Notes: generated by a model from the sequence alone, not told the origin. A stretch of DNA of 64,000 bases from Rhodobacter maris (GCF_900217815.1 NZ_OBMT01000005.1:124001-188000); one strand, 5' to 3'. Shown: positions 27,014 to 36,362, numbered from the stretch's first letter. Numbers and translations: made by a program.

Positions 27014-27970
27014 TCATTCCTCCTTGAGCGGACGAGAGAGCAACGCCGAGACGGCGTCGGAAACAGAAAGTTCGCGGCCGACAAGCGCGGCGATCATCGC
27101 GGTGATCGGCATCTCGATGCCGTGGCGCAGGCCCAGCTCCATCGCGGCGCGCGCTGTGGCGGCGCCCTCGACGGTGATGGCCGCATCAAAAGCCGTGTCC
27201 GAGCCCAGCGCCTGACCAAAGCGGAAGTTGCGTGACTGCGCCGAGGTGCAGGTGAGCACCAGATCGCCAAAGCCCGAGAGCCCGGCAAGCGTTTCGGGGC
27301 GGGCGCCGAGTTTGAGCGCGAGCCGGCTCATTTCGGCAAAGCCGCGGGTCATCAGCGCGGCGCGGGCGGAATCACCCAGTTTCGCGCCGATCACCACACC
27401 GGCTGCGATGGCGATGACGTTTTTCAGCGCGCCGCCGAGTTCGGCCCCCACGGTATCGGTGGTGCGATAGAGCCGGAGCGTGGGGGTGGACAGGCGCGCC
27501 TGAAGGTTTGGCGCATCGGCGCGCGTGGCGAGCGTCAGTGCTGTGGGCAGGCCGCGGGCGATATCGGCGGCAAAGCTCGGGCCCGTCAGCACTGCGGCGC
27601 GTGCGCCGGGGCAGGCGGCCTCGATCAGCGCGACAGGGCCCTGCCCCGTCGCAAGGTCGATCCCCTTCGAGCAGGAGACGAGGATTTTGCCGTCGAGACG
27701 TGTCCTATGGGCGGCAAGGAAGGCCCCCATCTGCTGCATCGGCATGGCCAGAAGCAGAACTTCGGCAGCGCTGGCGCGAGCGAGGTCGGAGGAAATGCTC
27801 AGCGCTTCGGGCAGGGAGGCGCCGGGCAGGCGGCGGGCGTTCTCGCGGCGCGCGGCCATTTCGGCGGCATGAGAGGCCTCTCGTGCCCAAAGCGCGACCG
27901 GCCCCGTTTGCGAAAGCGAAATTGCCAAAGCCGTACCAAAGGCGCCCGCGCCCAGAACCGCAATCTTCAT
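27014..27970 (-). CDS. gpsA: Glycerol-3-phosphate dehydrogenase [NAD(P)+]
   Basis: GpsA reduces dihydroxyacetone phosphate to sn-glycerol-3-phosphate, the backbone of phospholipids. The 318-residue cytoplasmic enzyme has the Rossmann motif [17 protein letters not shown] at the N-terminus, [23 protein letters not shown], and the catalytic Lys region [31 protein letters not shown] follows. It overlaps tsaD by 4 bp, a common pairing in alphaproteobacteria. Confidence 0.96.
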   Translation of the reverse strand: MKIAVLGAGAFGTALAISLSQTGPVALWAREASHAAEMAARRENARRLPGASLPEALSISSDLARASAAEVLLLAMPMQQMGAFLAAHRTRLDGKILVSCSKGIDLATGQGPVALIEAACPGARAAVLTGPSFAADIARGLPTALTLATRADAPNLQARLSTPTLRLYRTTDTVGAELGGALKNVIAIAAGVVIGAKLGDSARAALMTRGFAEMSRLALKLGARPETLAGLSGFGDLVLTCTSAQSRNFRFGQALGSDTAFDAAITVEGAATARAAMELGLRHGIEMPITAMIAALVGRELSVSDAVSALLSRPLKEE

Positions 27971-29061
27971 GCCTTTGCCCCCTTCTTGCCCGCGCCCAGC
28001 ATCGCGGGTGCGGTCTGATCAAGGGGCCAACGCGGGCGGGCGACAAGGTCTGCCGCTGTCGCAGTGCCGGCGCGGAACCGCTCGATGCCCGCAAAAGCGA
28101 TCATCGCGGCATTGTCGGTGCAGAGTTTCAAGGGCGGTGCGGTGAAGCGCACGCCGGCCTCGGCGCAAACGGCCTCAAGGCTTGAGCGGATCTGCCGGTT
28201 CGCGGCCACGCCGCCCGCCACCGCGAGGGCGGGAACCTCGGGCGCCTCGGCCAGATAGGCTTTCAGCGCGCGGCGGGTCTTTTCGGCCAGCACGTCGGCA
28301 ACGGCTTGCTGGAAAGCGGCGCAAAGATCGGCACGGGTTTGCCGGTAAAGCCCGCCATGCGCCGCCACCTCGGCATCGCGCGCGCGCAAGAGGGCCGTCT
28401 TCAGCCCGGAAAAGGACATGTCGCACCCGGGCCGATCCAAGAGCGGGCGCGGGAAGGGGAAGGCTTTCGGGTTGCCCGCCAACGCCTCTGCCTCGACCGA
28501 GGGGCCGCCCGGTTGGGCCAAGCCCAGAAGCTTCGCCGTCTTGTCAAAGGCCTCGCCCGGCGCATCGTCGATCGTGCCGCCGAGGCGCTGGAAGCTCTCT
28601 GGCCCGCGCGCGATCAGGAACTGGCAATGCCCGCCTGAGACAAGAAGGATCAGATAGGGGAAGGCGAGCGCATCGGTGAGCCGGGGCGTAAGCGCATGGC
28701 CTGCGAGATGGTTCACGCCGACAAGCGGCACCCCCGAACCCGCAGCAAGGCCCCGTGCGCACATCACCCCCGACATTACCCCGCCGATGAGCCCCGGCCC
28801 GGCGGTAACCGCGATGCCATCGAGATCGGCCAGCGCGAGCCCGGCCTCGGCCAGTGCCGCCTCGACGCAGGTATCGAGTTTTTCGGCATGCGCCCGTGCC
28901 GCGATCTCGGGCACCACGCCGCCATAGGGCGCGTGCAGCGCGACTTGCCCGGCAACCACCGAGGCAAGCACCTCGGCGCGGTCCGGCCAGGCTCGCACGA
29001 CGGCGGCCGCGGTATCGTCGCAGCTCGATTCAATGCCGAGAAAGGTGAGCGCTTCGGTCAT
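27967..29061 (-). CDS. tsaD: tRNA threonylcarbamoyltransferase subunit TsaD
   Basis: TsaD transfers the threonylcarbamoyl group to A37 of ANN-decoding tRNAs (t6A), an essential modification. The 364-residue protein has [15 protein letters not shown], the metal motif VNHLAGH (HxxGH), [12 protein letters not shown] and the C-terminal [13 protein letters not shown]. The start is ATG 29061; a longer frame to 29391 adds ~110 residues of non-homologous Ser/Arg-rich sequence antisense to hemD. It is divergent from hemD and overlaps gpsA. Confidence 0.96.
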   Translation of the reverse strand: MTEALTFLGIESSCDDTAAAVVRAWPDRAEVLASVVAGQVALHAPYGGVVPEIAARAHAEKLDTCVEAALAEAGLALADLDGIAVTAGPGLIGGVMSGVMCARGLAAGSGVPLVGVNHLAGHALTPRLTDALAFPYLILLVSGGHCQFLIARGPESFQRLGGTIDDAPGEAFDKTAKLLGLAQPGGPSVEAEALAGNPKAFPFPRPLLDRPGCDMSFSGLKTALLRARDAEVAAHGGLYRQTRADLCAAFQQAVADVLAEKTRRALKAYLAEAPEVPALAVAGGVAANRQIRSSLEAVCAEAGVRFTAPPLKLCTDNAAMIAFAGIERFRAGTATAADLVARPRWPLDQTAPAMLGAGKKGAKA

Positions 29062-29155
29062 GTGGTTTTGCCGCAGGGGCTTTCGGGGGGCTTTGTTGCA
29101 AGGGGTTCCTATCGCAGGTAACACCGGGGCAGGCATCGCACAACCCGAGGCCCTC

Positions 29156-29881
29156 ATGCGTGAAGATGAACCCTTTCGACCGCCCCTCCTGCTGACGCGC
29201 CCGCGCGTGGGCTCGGAGCGGTTCGCGCGGCAGTTCCGCGCCCGGATGGACGACGAGCACTGGCCGGTGACGATTGCGCCGCTGCTGGAGATCGAACCCA
29301 CCGGCGCGGATCTCCCTGCGGCAAATGCACTCATCATCACTTCCGAATCCGCGGTCGCTCCGGTGGCTGCGGCGCCTGCTCTGGCGGGCAAGCCGGTCTA
29401 TTGCGTGGGCGAGCGCACGGCGCAGGCGCTCACCCGGGCGGGCTTCGAGGTCGCTCTCGTTGCCCCCGATGCCAAGACGCTTTTGCCGATGATCCTCGCC
29501 GTGCCCGATCCGGGCGCGTTGCTCCATGCCCGTGGCTCGGACATCGCCTTTCCGCTTGCCGAACGTCTCACGGAGTCCGGGCGCGAGGTGCGCGAGGCCG
29601 TGGTTTATGCGCAAATGTCGCAACCGCCCGCGCCCGAACTCTTGGCGCTGCTGGCCACGCCGGGGCCGGTTCTGGTGCCGGTTTTCTCGCCCAACAGCGG
29701 GCGGCTTCTGACCGAGGCGGCCGAAGGAGCGCAGGCGACCCTGCGTGTGGCGGCGATCTCGCACGCCGCGGCGGAGGCCTGTGCCACGCTGCCGTGCAGC
29801 GCCCTGCGCGTGGCGGCCAAACCCTCCGCCGAGGCGCTGCTCGACGTTCTTGTCGCACTGATGCGAAACAGTTCCGGTTGA
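29156..29881 (+). CDS. hemD: Uroporphyrinogen-III synthase HemD
   Basis: HemD closes hydroxymethylbilane into uroporphyrinogen III, the common precursor of heme, siroheme and bacteriochlorophyll. The 241-residue protein shows the poorly conserved but recognisable two-domain pattern: [72 protein letters not shown] 29156 was chosen because it starts just before the conserved strand. It is divergent from tsaD, and mic60 and hemY follow. Confidence 0.85.
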   Translation: MREDEPFRPPLLLTRPRVGSERFARQFRARMDDEHWPVTIAPLLEIEPTGADLPAANALIITSESAVAPVAAAPALAGKPVYCVGERTAQALTRAGFEVALVAPDAKTLLPMILAVPDPGALLHARGSDIAFPLAERLTESGREVREAVVYAQMSQPPAPELLALLATPGPVLVPVFSPNSGRLLTEAAEGAQATLRVAAISHAAAEACATLPCSALRVAAKPSAEALLDVLVALMRNSSG

Positions 29882-29956
29882 GCCCCGCGGGTGCGCCCAA
29901 TAGACTGCCCGCGATCGAAGATGTGACGCGCTTTTGCGCGGACAGGAGGAATGTCC

Positions 29957-31195
29957 ATGGCGAAACCGGAAACGGACGAGACCGAAACCACCGCAGCCAC
30001 CTCTGCCCAAGACCTTGAAATGACTTCCAGAGAAGAAGAGTCGCAGGCGGCAGAGGCGCGCGCGGAAGAGGATGCGGGCATCGAGGAGGCGATTGTCGTC
30101 GACGAGAGCGCCGCGGCGCCGGGGCCGGGCGAATCAGAGCCCGAGAGCACGCTCCTGCCCGATCCTTCGGCGCCGGAACCGGAAACCGCCGCGGAAGAGA
30201 CGCCCGCGCCCGTTGCGATGAAAAAACCGGAACCTCCGCCGAAGCGGCGCGGCCTGCCTGTGGTGCTGGGCGGCGTGATTGCGGCGGTGATCGGCGCGGG
30301 GGTGACGATTGGTGTCCTGCCCAATATGCCTGCCGATCTGCGCGAGACGATCCTGCCCGCGGGGGGCGGAGCGCGCGCGCTCGAACAGGCGATTGCCGCG
30401 CAGGACAAGAAGATTGCAGCGCTTGAAGCCAAGCTCGCGCAGGCGCCCGAGGCCGGGCCCGATGTGGCGGCACTCGAGGCGCAGCTCCCCGAACTCTCCG
30501 CCAAGCTCGCTGCGCTGGAAAGCGCGGGCAATGCGGATGCGCAGGCGGAGATCGACGCGCTGAAGGCGGAACTCGTGCAGATGCGCGAAGACATGAAGAA
30601 ATCGCCGATGTATGCGACGCAGCAGCAGCTTGATGCCGCGACCACCGAGGCGAAGGCGCGGATCGCCGAAGCAGAGGCCGAGGCGGCGAAGATGCGTGCC
30701 GAGACCGAAGCCGCCGCGCAACGTGCGATCAAGCAGGCGGCGGTCTCGCGGGTTGCCGCCGCCTTTGACACTGGCGCTCCGCTCGCGCGCCCCGTGGCCG
30801 AGGTTGAGGCCGCCGGCATGACTGTTCCCGCAGCGCTGAAATCCGAGGTGCCCTCGGCGATGATGCTGCAGGAAACCTTCCCCGATGCCGCCCGGGCCGC
30901 GCTCGCCGTGGCGCGCAAGGTTGATGCTGGCGACAGCGTGATGGGCAAGCTTGGAACCTTCCTTCTGGCACAGACCGGGGCGCGTTCGCTCAATGCGCGC
31001 GAGGGCAGTTCGCCCGATGCCGTGCTCTCGCGGGCGCAAGCCGCGGTCGATGATTCCAAATTCGAGACGGCGGTGGCCGAACTCGCAGCCCTGCCCGAAG
31101 AGGCGCAGGCTGAAATGACGTCCTGGAAAGCGATGGTGGAGGCCCGCATGACGGCCCAGGCCGCCATCTCCGAACTGGCCCAATCCGTGCAATGA
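29957..31195 (+). CDS. Bacterial Mic60/mitofilin homologue
   Basis: A 412-residue membrane protein with the layout of alphaproteobacterial Mic60, the ancestor of the mitochondrial crista-junction protein; such genes usually sit beside hemD. An acidic, Pro-rich cytoplasmic N-terminus (1-~95) leads to one membrane helix (LPVVLGGVIAAVIGAGVTI). A long periplasmic coiled coil (~130-270, Ala/Glu/Lys heptads) and a C-terminal mitofilin-type domain (FDTGAPLARPVAEVEAAG, GDSVMGKLGTFLL) follow. Two ATGs are close; 29957 has ideal spacing from AGGAGG, while 29951 is only 1 nt away. Its role in shaping intracytoplasmic or outer-membrane contacts is inferred from homologues. Confidence 0.75.
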   Translation: MAKPETDETETTAATSAQDLEMTSREEESQAAEARAEEDAGIEEAIVVDESAAAPGPGESEPESTLLPDPSAPEPETAAEETPAPVAMKKPEPPPKRRGLPVVLGGVIAAVIGAGVTIGVLPNMPADLRETILPAGGGARALEQAIAAQDKKIAALEAKLAQAPEAGPDVAALEAQLPELSAKLAALESAGNADAQAEIDALKAELVQMREDMKKSPMYATQQQLDAATTEAKARIAEAEAEAAKMRAETEAAAQRAIKQAAVSRVAAAFDTGAPLARPVAEVEAAGMTVPAALKSEVPSAMMLQETFPDAARAALAVARKVDAGDSVMGKLGTFLLAQTGARSLNAREGSSPDAVLSRAQAAVDDSKFETAVAELAALPEEAQAEMTSWKAMVEARMTAQAAISELAQSVQ

Positions 31196-31205
31196 GGTGA
31201 TGGCG

Positions 31206-32657
31206 ATGATCTGGTCTTTTGTGAAAATCGCGCTGTTTCTGCTCATCGTCGCCGGGTTGACGATGGGCGCTGCGGCGCTGTCCGATTCGGGTGAGGCGAT
31301 CCGCATCGTCGCGCTTGGGCAGGAGTTCAACTTTGGCGCGCTGCAGGCGGTGATCCTGCTGTTGATCGTTGTTGCGGTGCTTTGGGTCGTGTTCAAGGTG
31401 GTTGGCTTCCTCGTCGCCTTCCTGCGCTTTGTGACCGGCGATGAAACCGCGATCAGCCGCTATTTCGACCGCAACCGCGAGCGCAAGGGCTATCAGGCGC
31501 TGGCGGAGGGGATGCTGGCGATCGCCTCGGGCGAGGCACGGCTGGCGATGTCCAAGGCGGCAAAGGCGGAGCGCTATCTGCGTCGGCCCGACCTGACGAA
31601 CCTGCTCACCGCGCAGGCGGCCGAGATGAATGGCGACCAGCGCCGGGCGGAAACGGTTTACCGCCGCATGCTCTCGGATCCGCGCACGCGCTTTGTGGGC
31701 ATCCGCGGCCTGCTGACGCAAAAGCTCACCGATGGCGATACCGATACCGCGCTGAAGCTGGCGCAAAAAGCCTTCGCGCTGAACCCCAAACACCCGGATG
31801 TGCAAAACACCCTGTTCCGGTTGCAGACCGAATCGGGCGACTGGAAAGGCGCGCGCGACGTGCTCTTGGCCAAGATGCGGCAGGGCGAGATCCCGAAAGA
31901 TGTGCACAAGCGCCGCGATGCGGTGCTCGCGCTGCAGGAAGCCCGCGTCGTTCTCGACAAGGATTCCTCGCTTGAGGCGCGCGAGGCGGCGATTGCGGCG
32001 AACAAGTCCTCGCCCGATCTCATCCCCGCCGCGGCGATGGCCGCCAAGGCCTATGCCGATCAGGGCAACACCAAGGCGGCCACGCGCGTGCTGCTGAAGG
32101 CCTGGGAGGCGCAGCCGCACCCGGATTTGGCCTCGGTCTATGCCGCGCTCGAACCCTCTGAATCTGCCTCCGAGCGGCTCGCCCGTTTCGAGAAATTGCT
32201 CTCGCTGCGGCCCGACCACGAGGAAACGAAGCTTCTGCGCGCCGAACTCAGCATCGCCGCAGAAGATTTCCCGGCGGCGCGCCGGGCGCTCGGCACCCTT
32301 GCCGAAACGCATCCGACCACCCGCACGCTCACGCTGATGGCGGCGATCGAGCGCGGCGAGGGCGCGGATGAAGCGGTGGTGCGCGGCTGGCTGACGCGCG
32401 CGGTGACGGCGCCGCGCGGCAAGCAATGGTGCTGCGACAAATGCCAGAACATTCAGGCGGAATGGGCTCCGGTCTGCGACAATTGCGGCGGCTTTGATAC
32501 GCTGAGCTGGCGCGAGCCGACGAGCGGTGGCGTGCCGCTGCCCAATGGCGCGGAAATGCTGCCCCTGATCGTGGGCGCGGGCAAGCCGAAGCCCGAGGCC
32601 GCATTCGACATCACCCCGCCGGATGCCGAAGACGCCGCAGAAAAAGGCGAAAAATAG
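31206..32657 (+). CDS. hemY: HemY-like TPR protein with C-terminal zinc ribbon
   Basis: The 483-residue HemY-type protein has two N-terminal membrane helices (FVKIALFLLIVAGLTMGAA and LQAVILLLIVVAVLWVVFK), the family motif FVTGDETAISRYF, and TPR-like helical repeats through ~residue 400. After these comes a four-cysteine knuckle: CDKC, 11 residues, then CDNC, like a zinc ribbon or rubredoxin. This resembles the TM-TPR-rubredoxin layout of LapB. HemY is linked to late heme synthesis, but its activity is unknown. ATG 31206 follows GAGGTG by 6 nt. It lies 10 bp after mic60. Confidence 0.85.
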   Translation: MIWSFVKIALFLLIVAGLTMGAAALSDSGEAIRIVALGQEFNFGALQAVILLLIVVAVLWVVFKVVGFLVAFLRFVTGDETAISRYFDRNRERKGYQALAEGMLAIASGEARLAMSKAAKAERYLRRPDLTNLLTAQAAEMNGDQRRAETVYRRMLSDPRTRFVGIRGLLTQKLTDGDTDTALKLAQKAFALNPKHPDVQNTLFRLQTESGDWKGARDVLLAKMRQGEIPKDVHKRRDAVLALQEARVVLDKDSSLEAREAAIAANKSSPDLIPAAAMAAKAYADQGNTKAATRVLLKAWEAQPHPDLASVYAALEPSESASERLARFEKLLSLRPDHEETKLLRAELSIAAEDFPAARRALGTLAETHPTTRTLTLMAAIERGEGADEAVVRGWLTRAVTAPRGKQWCCDKCQNIQAEWAPVCDNCGGFDTLSWREPTSGGVPLPNGAEMLPLIVGAGKPKPEAAFDITPPDAEDAAEKGEK

Positions 32658-32700
32658 GGCTACACATCCCTGCGATGGCGTGCTACGTGCCCGCCATCAC

Positions 32701-32776
32701 GCCGGTGTAGCTCAGCTGGTAGAGCACGTCATTCGTAATGATGGGGTCGGGGGTTCGAGTCCCTTCACCGGCACCA
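32701..32776 (+). tRNA. tRNA-Thr (anticodon CGT)
   Basis: A full cloverleaf of 76 nt. The acceptor stem is GCCGGTG/CACCGGC with an encoded CCA, the D arm GCTC/GAGC, and the anticodon stem CGTCA/TGATG with loop TTCGTAA (anticodon CGT, reading ACG). The T arm has GGGGG-TTCGAGT-CCCTT. Identity as Thr follows from the CGU anticodon. A strong terminator follows 7 nt downstream. Confidence 0.97.
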
Positions 32777-32782
32777 GATTCC

Positions 32783-32820
32783 AAAACGGCCGGGTCCTCG
32801 GGTCCGGCCGTTTTCTTTTC
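32783..32820 (+). terminator. Terminator of tRNA-Thr
   Basis: AAAACGGCCGG-GTCCTCGGGT-CCGGCCGTTTT, an 11-bp stem, then CTTTTC. The A/T arms make it bidirectional, so it may also end the flgB-fliL operon arriving from the right. Confidence 0.9.
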
Positions 32821-32844
32821 ATCTTCCGGGCGGTTGCGGCGCCG

Positions 32845-33405
32845 CTAATGCTGCGAATCCTGCCGCGCGATATCGGACACCAGAACCGAAAGCGCCATAT
32901 CGCCGAGGATCGTCCGCACCGCCTCAAGCATGGTGCGGCGCAGTTCTGCCATCGTCGCCGTATCGGTGAAGGCGCCGTCGAAGCCACCGGCATTCGCGTG
33001 GTCAAAGAGCACCTGCAACAGCGTGTCACGGATCTTCGGTTCGGCGGCATAGACCTTTTCGGTGCTGCCGAGCGTCACCTCGATGCTGAGCGACAGCACC
33101 ACCAGCGAGGCAACTTTGCCGCCCCGCACCACCGGCACGACGAACTGGTTGTTGAGCTTGACGAATTCGGTTGTGGCAAGGCTTTCTGCCCCCTCGCCTT
33201 CGCCATGGCCCGCCTCGGCGCCATGGGCCGCAGGGGCGGCATGACCTTCCGCGGCTGGCGCGTTGTGACCGCCTTCGGCCGGGGCCGCGCCTTCCGCGGC
33301 AGCCGCTTCGGGCTCGGGTGGCGGCGGGCGCAGAAAATATCCCGCTGCCCCGCCCCCGGCGAGGCCGATCAATGCCAGAAGGACCGGGAGGATTTTCATC
33401 AGCAT
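32845..33405 (-). CDS. FliL-family protein, first copy
   Basis: A 186-residue single-pass inner-membrane protein with FliL features; FliL surrounds and strengthens stator units. The N-terminal helix is LPVLLALIGLAGGGAAGYFL. A long His/Ala/Glu-rich linker (~30-75) leads to a periplasmic stomatin-like domain (FVKLNNQFVVPVVRGGKVAS, LEAVRTILGDMALSVLVSD). It is the last gene of the flgB operon, 9 bp after flgH. A second FliL with a shorter linker is encoded at 43365-43859, so the two may not be equivalent. Confidence 0.8.
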   Translation of the reverse strand: MLMKILPVLLALIGLAGGGAAGYFLRPPPPEPEAAAAEGAAPAEGGHNAPAAEGHAAPAAHGAEAGHGEGEGAESLATTEFVKLNNQFVVPVVRGGKVASLVVLSLSIEVTLGSTEKVYAAEPKIRDTLLQVLFDHANAGGFDGAFTDTATMAELRRTMLEAVRTILGDMALSVLVSDIARQDSQH

Positions 33406-33414
33406 GGCGAACCC

Positions 33415-34140
33415 TCAGAACGGCAGGAGAATGTCGGCGACCTGCTGGCCGATGCGCGGTTGCTGCACATCGGTGATCTGGCCGCGGCCACCATAGGAGA
33501 TCCGTGCCCCGGCGATCTTGTCATAGGTGATCTCGTTTTGCCGGCTCACATCCTCGGGCCGCACGAAGCCGGTCACGACAAGCTCACGCACTTCGAAGTT
33601 CACCCGCACCTCCTGATTGCCCTGGATCCGCAGCACCCCGTTGGGGAGCCGGTCGAGCACCGTGGCGGCGACGCGCAGCGTCAGCTTTTCCTTGCGGGCC
33701 ACCGAACCGTCACCGGCATAGGAGGAATCGGAGGTGGTCTCATAGGCGGTGGCCATCGAGGCGCCGGTCGGCTGGTGCCGGTCGAGCCGTTGCGGGATGC
33801 CGAACATCTGCGGAATGCCCATCGTGTCCGAACTCGAGCGCGAGCGGTCGGTGCTGTTGGAGATCTCGGCCTTGTCGTCGATCTCGATCACCACGGTGAG
33901 AATGTCGCCGCGCGCCGCGGCACGGCGGTCGCCCAGAAGCGAGCCGCGGTTGCCCGACCAGAGCGAGGCTTCCTGCGCGGCGGTGCGTCGGCCAGGTTCC
34001 TCGGGCATCGGTTGTGCGCTCATCGCGTAAAATTCGTTGCTGCTTTCGACCGGGGTGAAATCGGGGGCGCGGCCAACCTGCTCGAGGCGGCCGCAGCTCG
34101 CGACGGACAGGGCGACAAGGGCGATCAGGGCAGGACGCAT
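33415..34140 (-). CDS. flgH: Flagellar L-ring protein FlgH
   Basis: FlgH forms the outer-membrane L ring of the basal body. The 241-residue precursor is a lipoprotein: ALIALVALSVASC, with lipobox Cys16. The conserved body has SLWSGNRGSLLGDRRAAARG, DILTVVIEIDDKAEISNST and the C-terminal VNFEVRELVVTGFVRPEDVS. The P-ring gene flgI, usually close by, is not in the window. It lies 12 bp after flgA in the operon. Confidence 0.95.
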   Translation of the reverse strand: MRPALIALVALSVASCGRLEQVGRAPDFTPVESSNEFYAMSAQPMPEEPGRRTAAQEASLWSGNRGSLLGDRRAAARGDILTVVIEIDDKAEISNSTDRSRSSSDTMGIPQMFGIPQRLDRHQPTGASMATAYETTSDSSYAGDGSVARKEKLTLRVAATVLDRLPNGVLRIQGNQEVRVNFEVRELVVTGFVRPEDVSRQNEITYDKIAGARISYGGRGQITDVQQPRIGQQVADILLPF

Positions 34141-34152
34141 GAAGGATTTCTC

Positions 34153-34581
34153 TCAAGGTTGGACATGGCCGGCGCCATCGGCACCGAGCGTGGCAAAGAT
34201 GACGGTCTTGGAACTCAGGTTCATCACCCGGATCGAATCGCCGATCGCGCCGCGGTCGAGTGCGCGGCCTTCGGCCTGGATGCGCAGTGTTCCACGGTTG
34301 TAGACAAGCGGCAGGGTCTGGTTGCGTTCGACGATCGCGGGCGGCGCCAGGTCGCCGGCATAGATCGGCCGGCCGGGGTAAAGGATGGAGCGGGTCTCAA
34401 GCCCGATCACCTGGCTCACATCGGCGAGCGCGCCCGGAATATCCTCTTCGGAGAGGACCACATCCTCGGGGTTGATCACGCTTTGCGCCCGCAGGGTGCG
34501 CAGCGTCACGACCGAGCCCGCCTCGGCCACGGAGCCAAGTGCGAAGCTGGCGCAGAGGGCAAGCAAAACCGTTTTCATCAA
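34153..34581 (-). CDS. flgA: P-ring chaperone FlgA
   Basis: FlgA is the periplasmic chaperone for P-ring assembly. The 142-residue precursor has a signal peptide (TVLLALCASFALGSVAEA) and the SAF-type region (LRAQSVINPEDVVLSEEDIP, GLETRSILYPGRPIYAGDL), then IVERNQTLPLVYNRGTLRI. It is shorter than enterobacterial FlgA, as is usual in this group. It overlaps flgG by 4 bp. Confidence 0.9.
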   Translation of the reverse strand: MMKTVLLALCASFALGSVAEAGSVVTLRTLRAQSVINPEDVVLSEEDIPGALADVSQVIGLETRSILYPGRPIYAGDLAPPAIVERNQTLPLVYNRGTLRIQAEGRALDRGAIGDSIRVMNLSSKTVIFATLGADGAGHVQP

Positions 34582-35363
34582 CGCACCTGTGTGGTGGCCG
34601 AGAGCATTTCATCGGCGGCGGTGATCACTTTGGCGTTCATCTCGTAACCGCGCTGCGCCTTGATCAATTCGGTGATCTCGCGCACCGCATCGACCGAACT
34701 GTCTTCCAGATAGCCCTGCTTGAGCGTGCCGAGCCCGTCGACGCCGGGAGTGGAGACGGCGGGCGGCCCGGAGGCCTCGGTTTCGAGGAAGTTGTTCGAG
34801 CCGATCGCCTCGAGGCCCTTTTCGTTGGTGAACTCCGCCAGCGTGATCGTGCCGATCTGGGTCGGCTGTATCTGGTTGGTGAAATAGGCATAGACCTCGC
34901 CATCCGCATTGATGGCAATCGTATTGGCGCCGTTCGGAATGGTGATGCCGGGCACCAGCGGATACCCGTCAGAAGTGACGACGTCGCCATTGGCGGAGCG
35001 TTTGAAGCCACCGTCTCGGGTATAGGCGGAGGCACCCGAAGGCAGTGTCACCTCGAAATAGCCCTTTCCGTCGATCGCCAGATCGAGATCGCCGCCGGTT
35101 GCGCTGAGCGAGCCCTGCGCGAGTGTCACGCTCACCGCGGTGGGGCGCACACCAAGGCCAAGCTGCACGCCCGCAGGCACGATGGTGCCGTCGTTCGCGG
35201 TCACCGTACCGGGGCGGGTGGCCTGCTGATACATCAGATCGGCAAATTCGGCGCGCCGGGCGTTGTAGCCCGTGGTCGACATGTTGGCGAGGTTGTTCGA
35301 GATGACCTCGACCCGCATTTGCTGGGCGCTCATCCCGGTGGCGGCGATTTGCAGGGCGCGCAT
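34578..35363 (-). CDS. flgG: Distal rod protein FlgG
   Basis: FlgG builds the distal rod of the flagellar axle. The 261-residue protein begins MRALQIAATGMSAQQMRVEV with ISNNLANMSTTGYNARRAEF (the rod-hook N-terminal motif). It has LAIDGKGYFEVTLPSGASAY and ends with the shared C-terminal motif ELIKAQRGYEMNAKVITAAD. All family parts are present at normal length. It lies between flgF and flgA. Confidence 0.97.
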   Translation of the reverse strand: MRALQIAATGMSAQQMRVEVISNNLANMSTTGYNARRAEFADLMYQQATRPGTVTANDGTIVPAGVQLGLGVRPTAVSVTLAQGSLSATGGDLDLAIDGKGYFEVTLPSGASAYTRDGGFKRSANGDVVTSDGYPLVPGITIPNGANTIAINADGEVYAYFTNQIQPTQIGTITLAEFTNEKGLEAIGSNNFLETEASGPPAVSTPGVDGLGTLKQGYLEDSSVDAVREITELIKAQRGYEMNAKVITAADEMLSATTQVR

Positions 35364-35375
35364 GGCTCTCTCCTG

Positions 35376-36092
35376 TTACTTGCTGAGCGTCGAGATGACG
35401 CCGCGGATCCGTTCGTCTTCGCGGTCGAGGAAGTTCTGACCCATCTCATAGGCCCGCTGCACTTCGATCATCCGCGAGATTTCCGACACCGGATCGACGT
35501 TCGACTGTTCCACGAAACCCTGCATCACCCGCGCCGTTTCGGCCGGCCGGGTGCCATCGGGCACGGCAAAGCGGGTGCCGGCCTGCAGGCTGATACTGGT
35601 GCTGTTCTCGGGCAGATAGAGCCCGATCTGGGCGAGCGGGGCGCCATTGATCGAGAGCGTGCCGTCTTCCGCCATTGCGACTTCGCCCTGATCGTTGGGC
35701 ACGAAGATCGCGGTGCCGCCTGTGTCGAGGACACGAAAGCCCTCGGGAGTGACGAGTTCGCCATCGGGCGAGCGCAAAAAACTGCCCGCCCGCGTGAGCT
35801 GGTTGCCCTCGGGCGTCTCGATCATGAAATAGCCCTCGCCCTCGATCGCGAAATCAAGAGAATTGCCGGTGCTGGCAAGCGGCCCTTGCGCAAAATCGAC
35901 GATCCGCCCGTTGGCATAGGCCATCGACAGCGATGGCTGCTCGCCATCGAGCGAATCGACATATTCCGAGAACAGCACGCCTTCGCGCCGGAACCCGGTG
36001 GTGGAGATGTTGGCCATGTTGTTGGCCACCACCTGCATTTCCCGCATCAGTCCCGACTGGCGCGACAGGGCGGCATAGATGGAATTGTCCAT
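35376..36092 (-). CDS. flgF: Proximal rod protein FlgF
   Basis: FlgF is a rod subunit between FlgB/C and FlgG. The 238-residue protein starts MDNSIYAALSRQSGLMREMQ with VANNMANISTTGFRREG. It has DFAIEGEGYFMIETPEGNQL, and ends ISRMIEVQRAYEMGQNFLD. It is distinguished from FlgG by the divergent N-terminus and shorter length. It sits 3 bp after fliQ and 12 bp before flgG. Confidence 0.94.
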   Translation of the reverse strand: MDNSIYAALSRQSGLMREMQVVANNMANISTTGFRREGVLFSEYVDSLDGEQPSLSMAYANGRIVDFAQGPLASTGNSLDFAIEGEGYFMIETPEGNQLTRAGSFLRSPDGELVTPEGFRVLDTGGTAIFVPNDQGEVAMAEDGTLSINGAPLAQIGLYLPENSTSISLQAGTRFAVPDGTRPAETARVMQGFVEQSNVDPVSEISRMIEVQRAYEMGQNFLDREDERIRGVISTLSK

Positions 36093-36095
36093 GGC

Positions 36096-36362
36096 TCAGA
36101 GTCCGATGATCAGCGGGATAAGGCGTGCGGTGTAAAAATTGACGAGGGTTTCCGACATGAAGGACATCGACACCCAGAACACGACGAGCATGGCGCCCAC
36201 CTTCGGCACGAAGGTCAGAGTCATCTCCTGCACCGAGGTCAGGGCCTGAAAGAGGCCGATGGTGACCCCGGCGATGAGCGCGACGACCAGCATCGGCGCG
36301 GAGATCATCACCGCGATCCAGAGGCCCTCGCGCATCGTGTCGAAGAAGACGATGTCTTCCAT
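36096..36362 (-). CDS. fliQ: Flagellar export gate protein FliQ
   Basis: FliQ (88 residues) is a small membrane subunit of the type III export gate with FliP and FliR. It shows two hydrophobic helices, LWIAVMISAPMLVVALIAGV and VGAMLVVFWVSMSFMSETLV, joined by the FliQ loop TIGLFQALTSVQEMTLTFVP. The start ATG 36362 lies 1 bp after the fliE stop. fliP is far away at 46506 and fliR is outside the window. Confidence 0.95.
   Translation of the reverse strand: MEDIVFFDTMREGLWIAVMISAPMLVVALIAGVTIGLFQALTSVQEMTLTFVPKVGAMLVVFWVSMSFMSETLVNFYTARLIPLIIGL

Noticed and set aside
29062..29391. N-terminal extension of tsaD by ~110 residues
   Set aside because: The extension is not homologous to TsaD, lies antisense to hemD, and the family start [13 protein letters not shown] has its own ATG.
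32623..34647. 674-codon plus-strand frame over tRNA-Thr, fliL and flgH
   Set aside because: It runs through a clear tRNA and its terminator and opposes three real flagellar genes.
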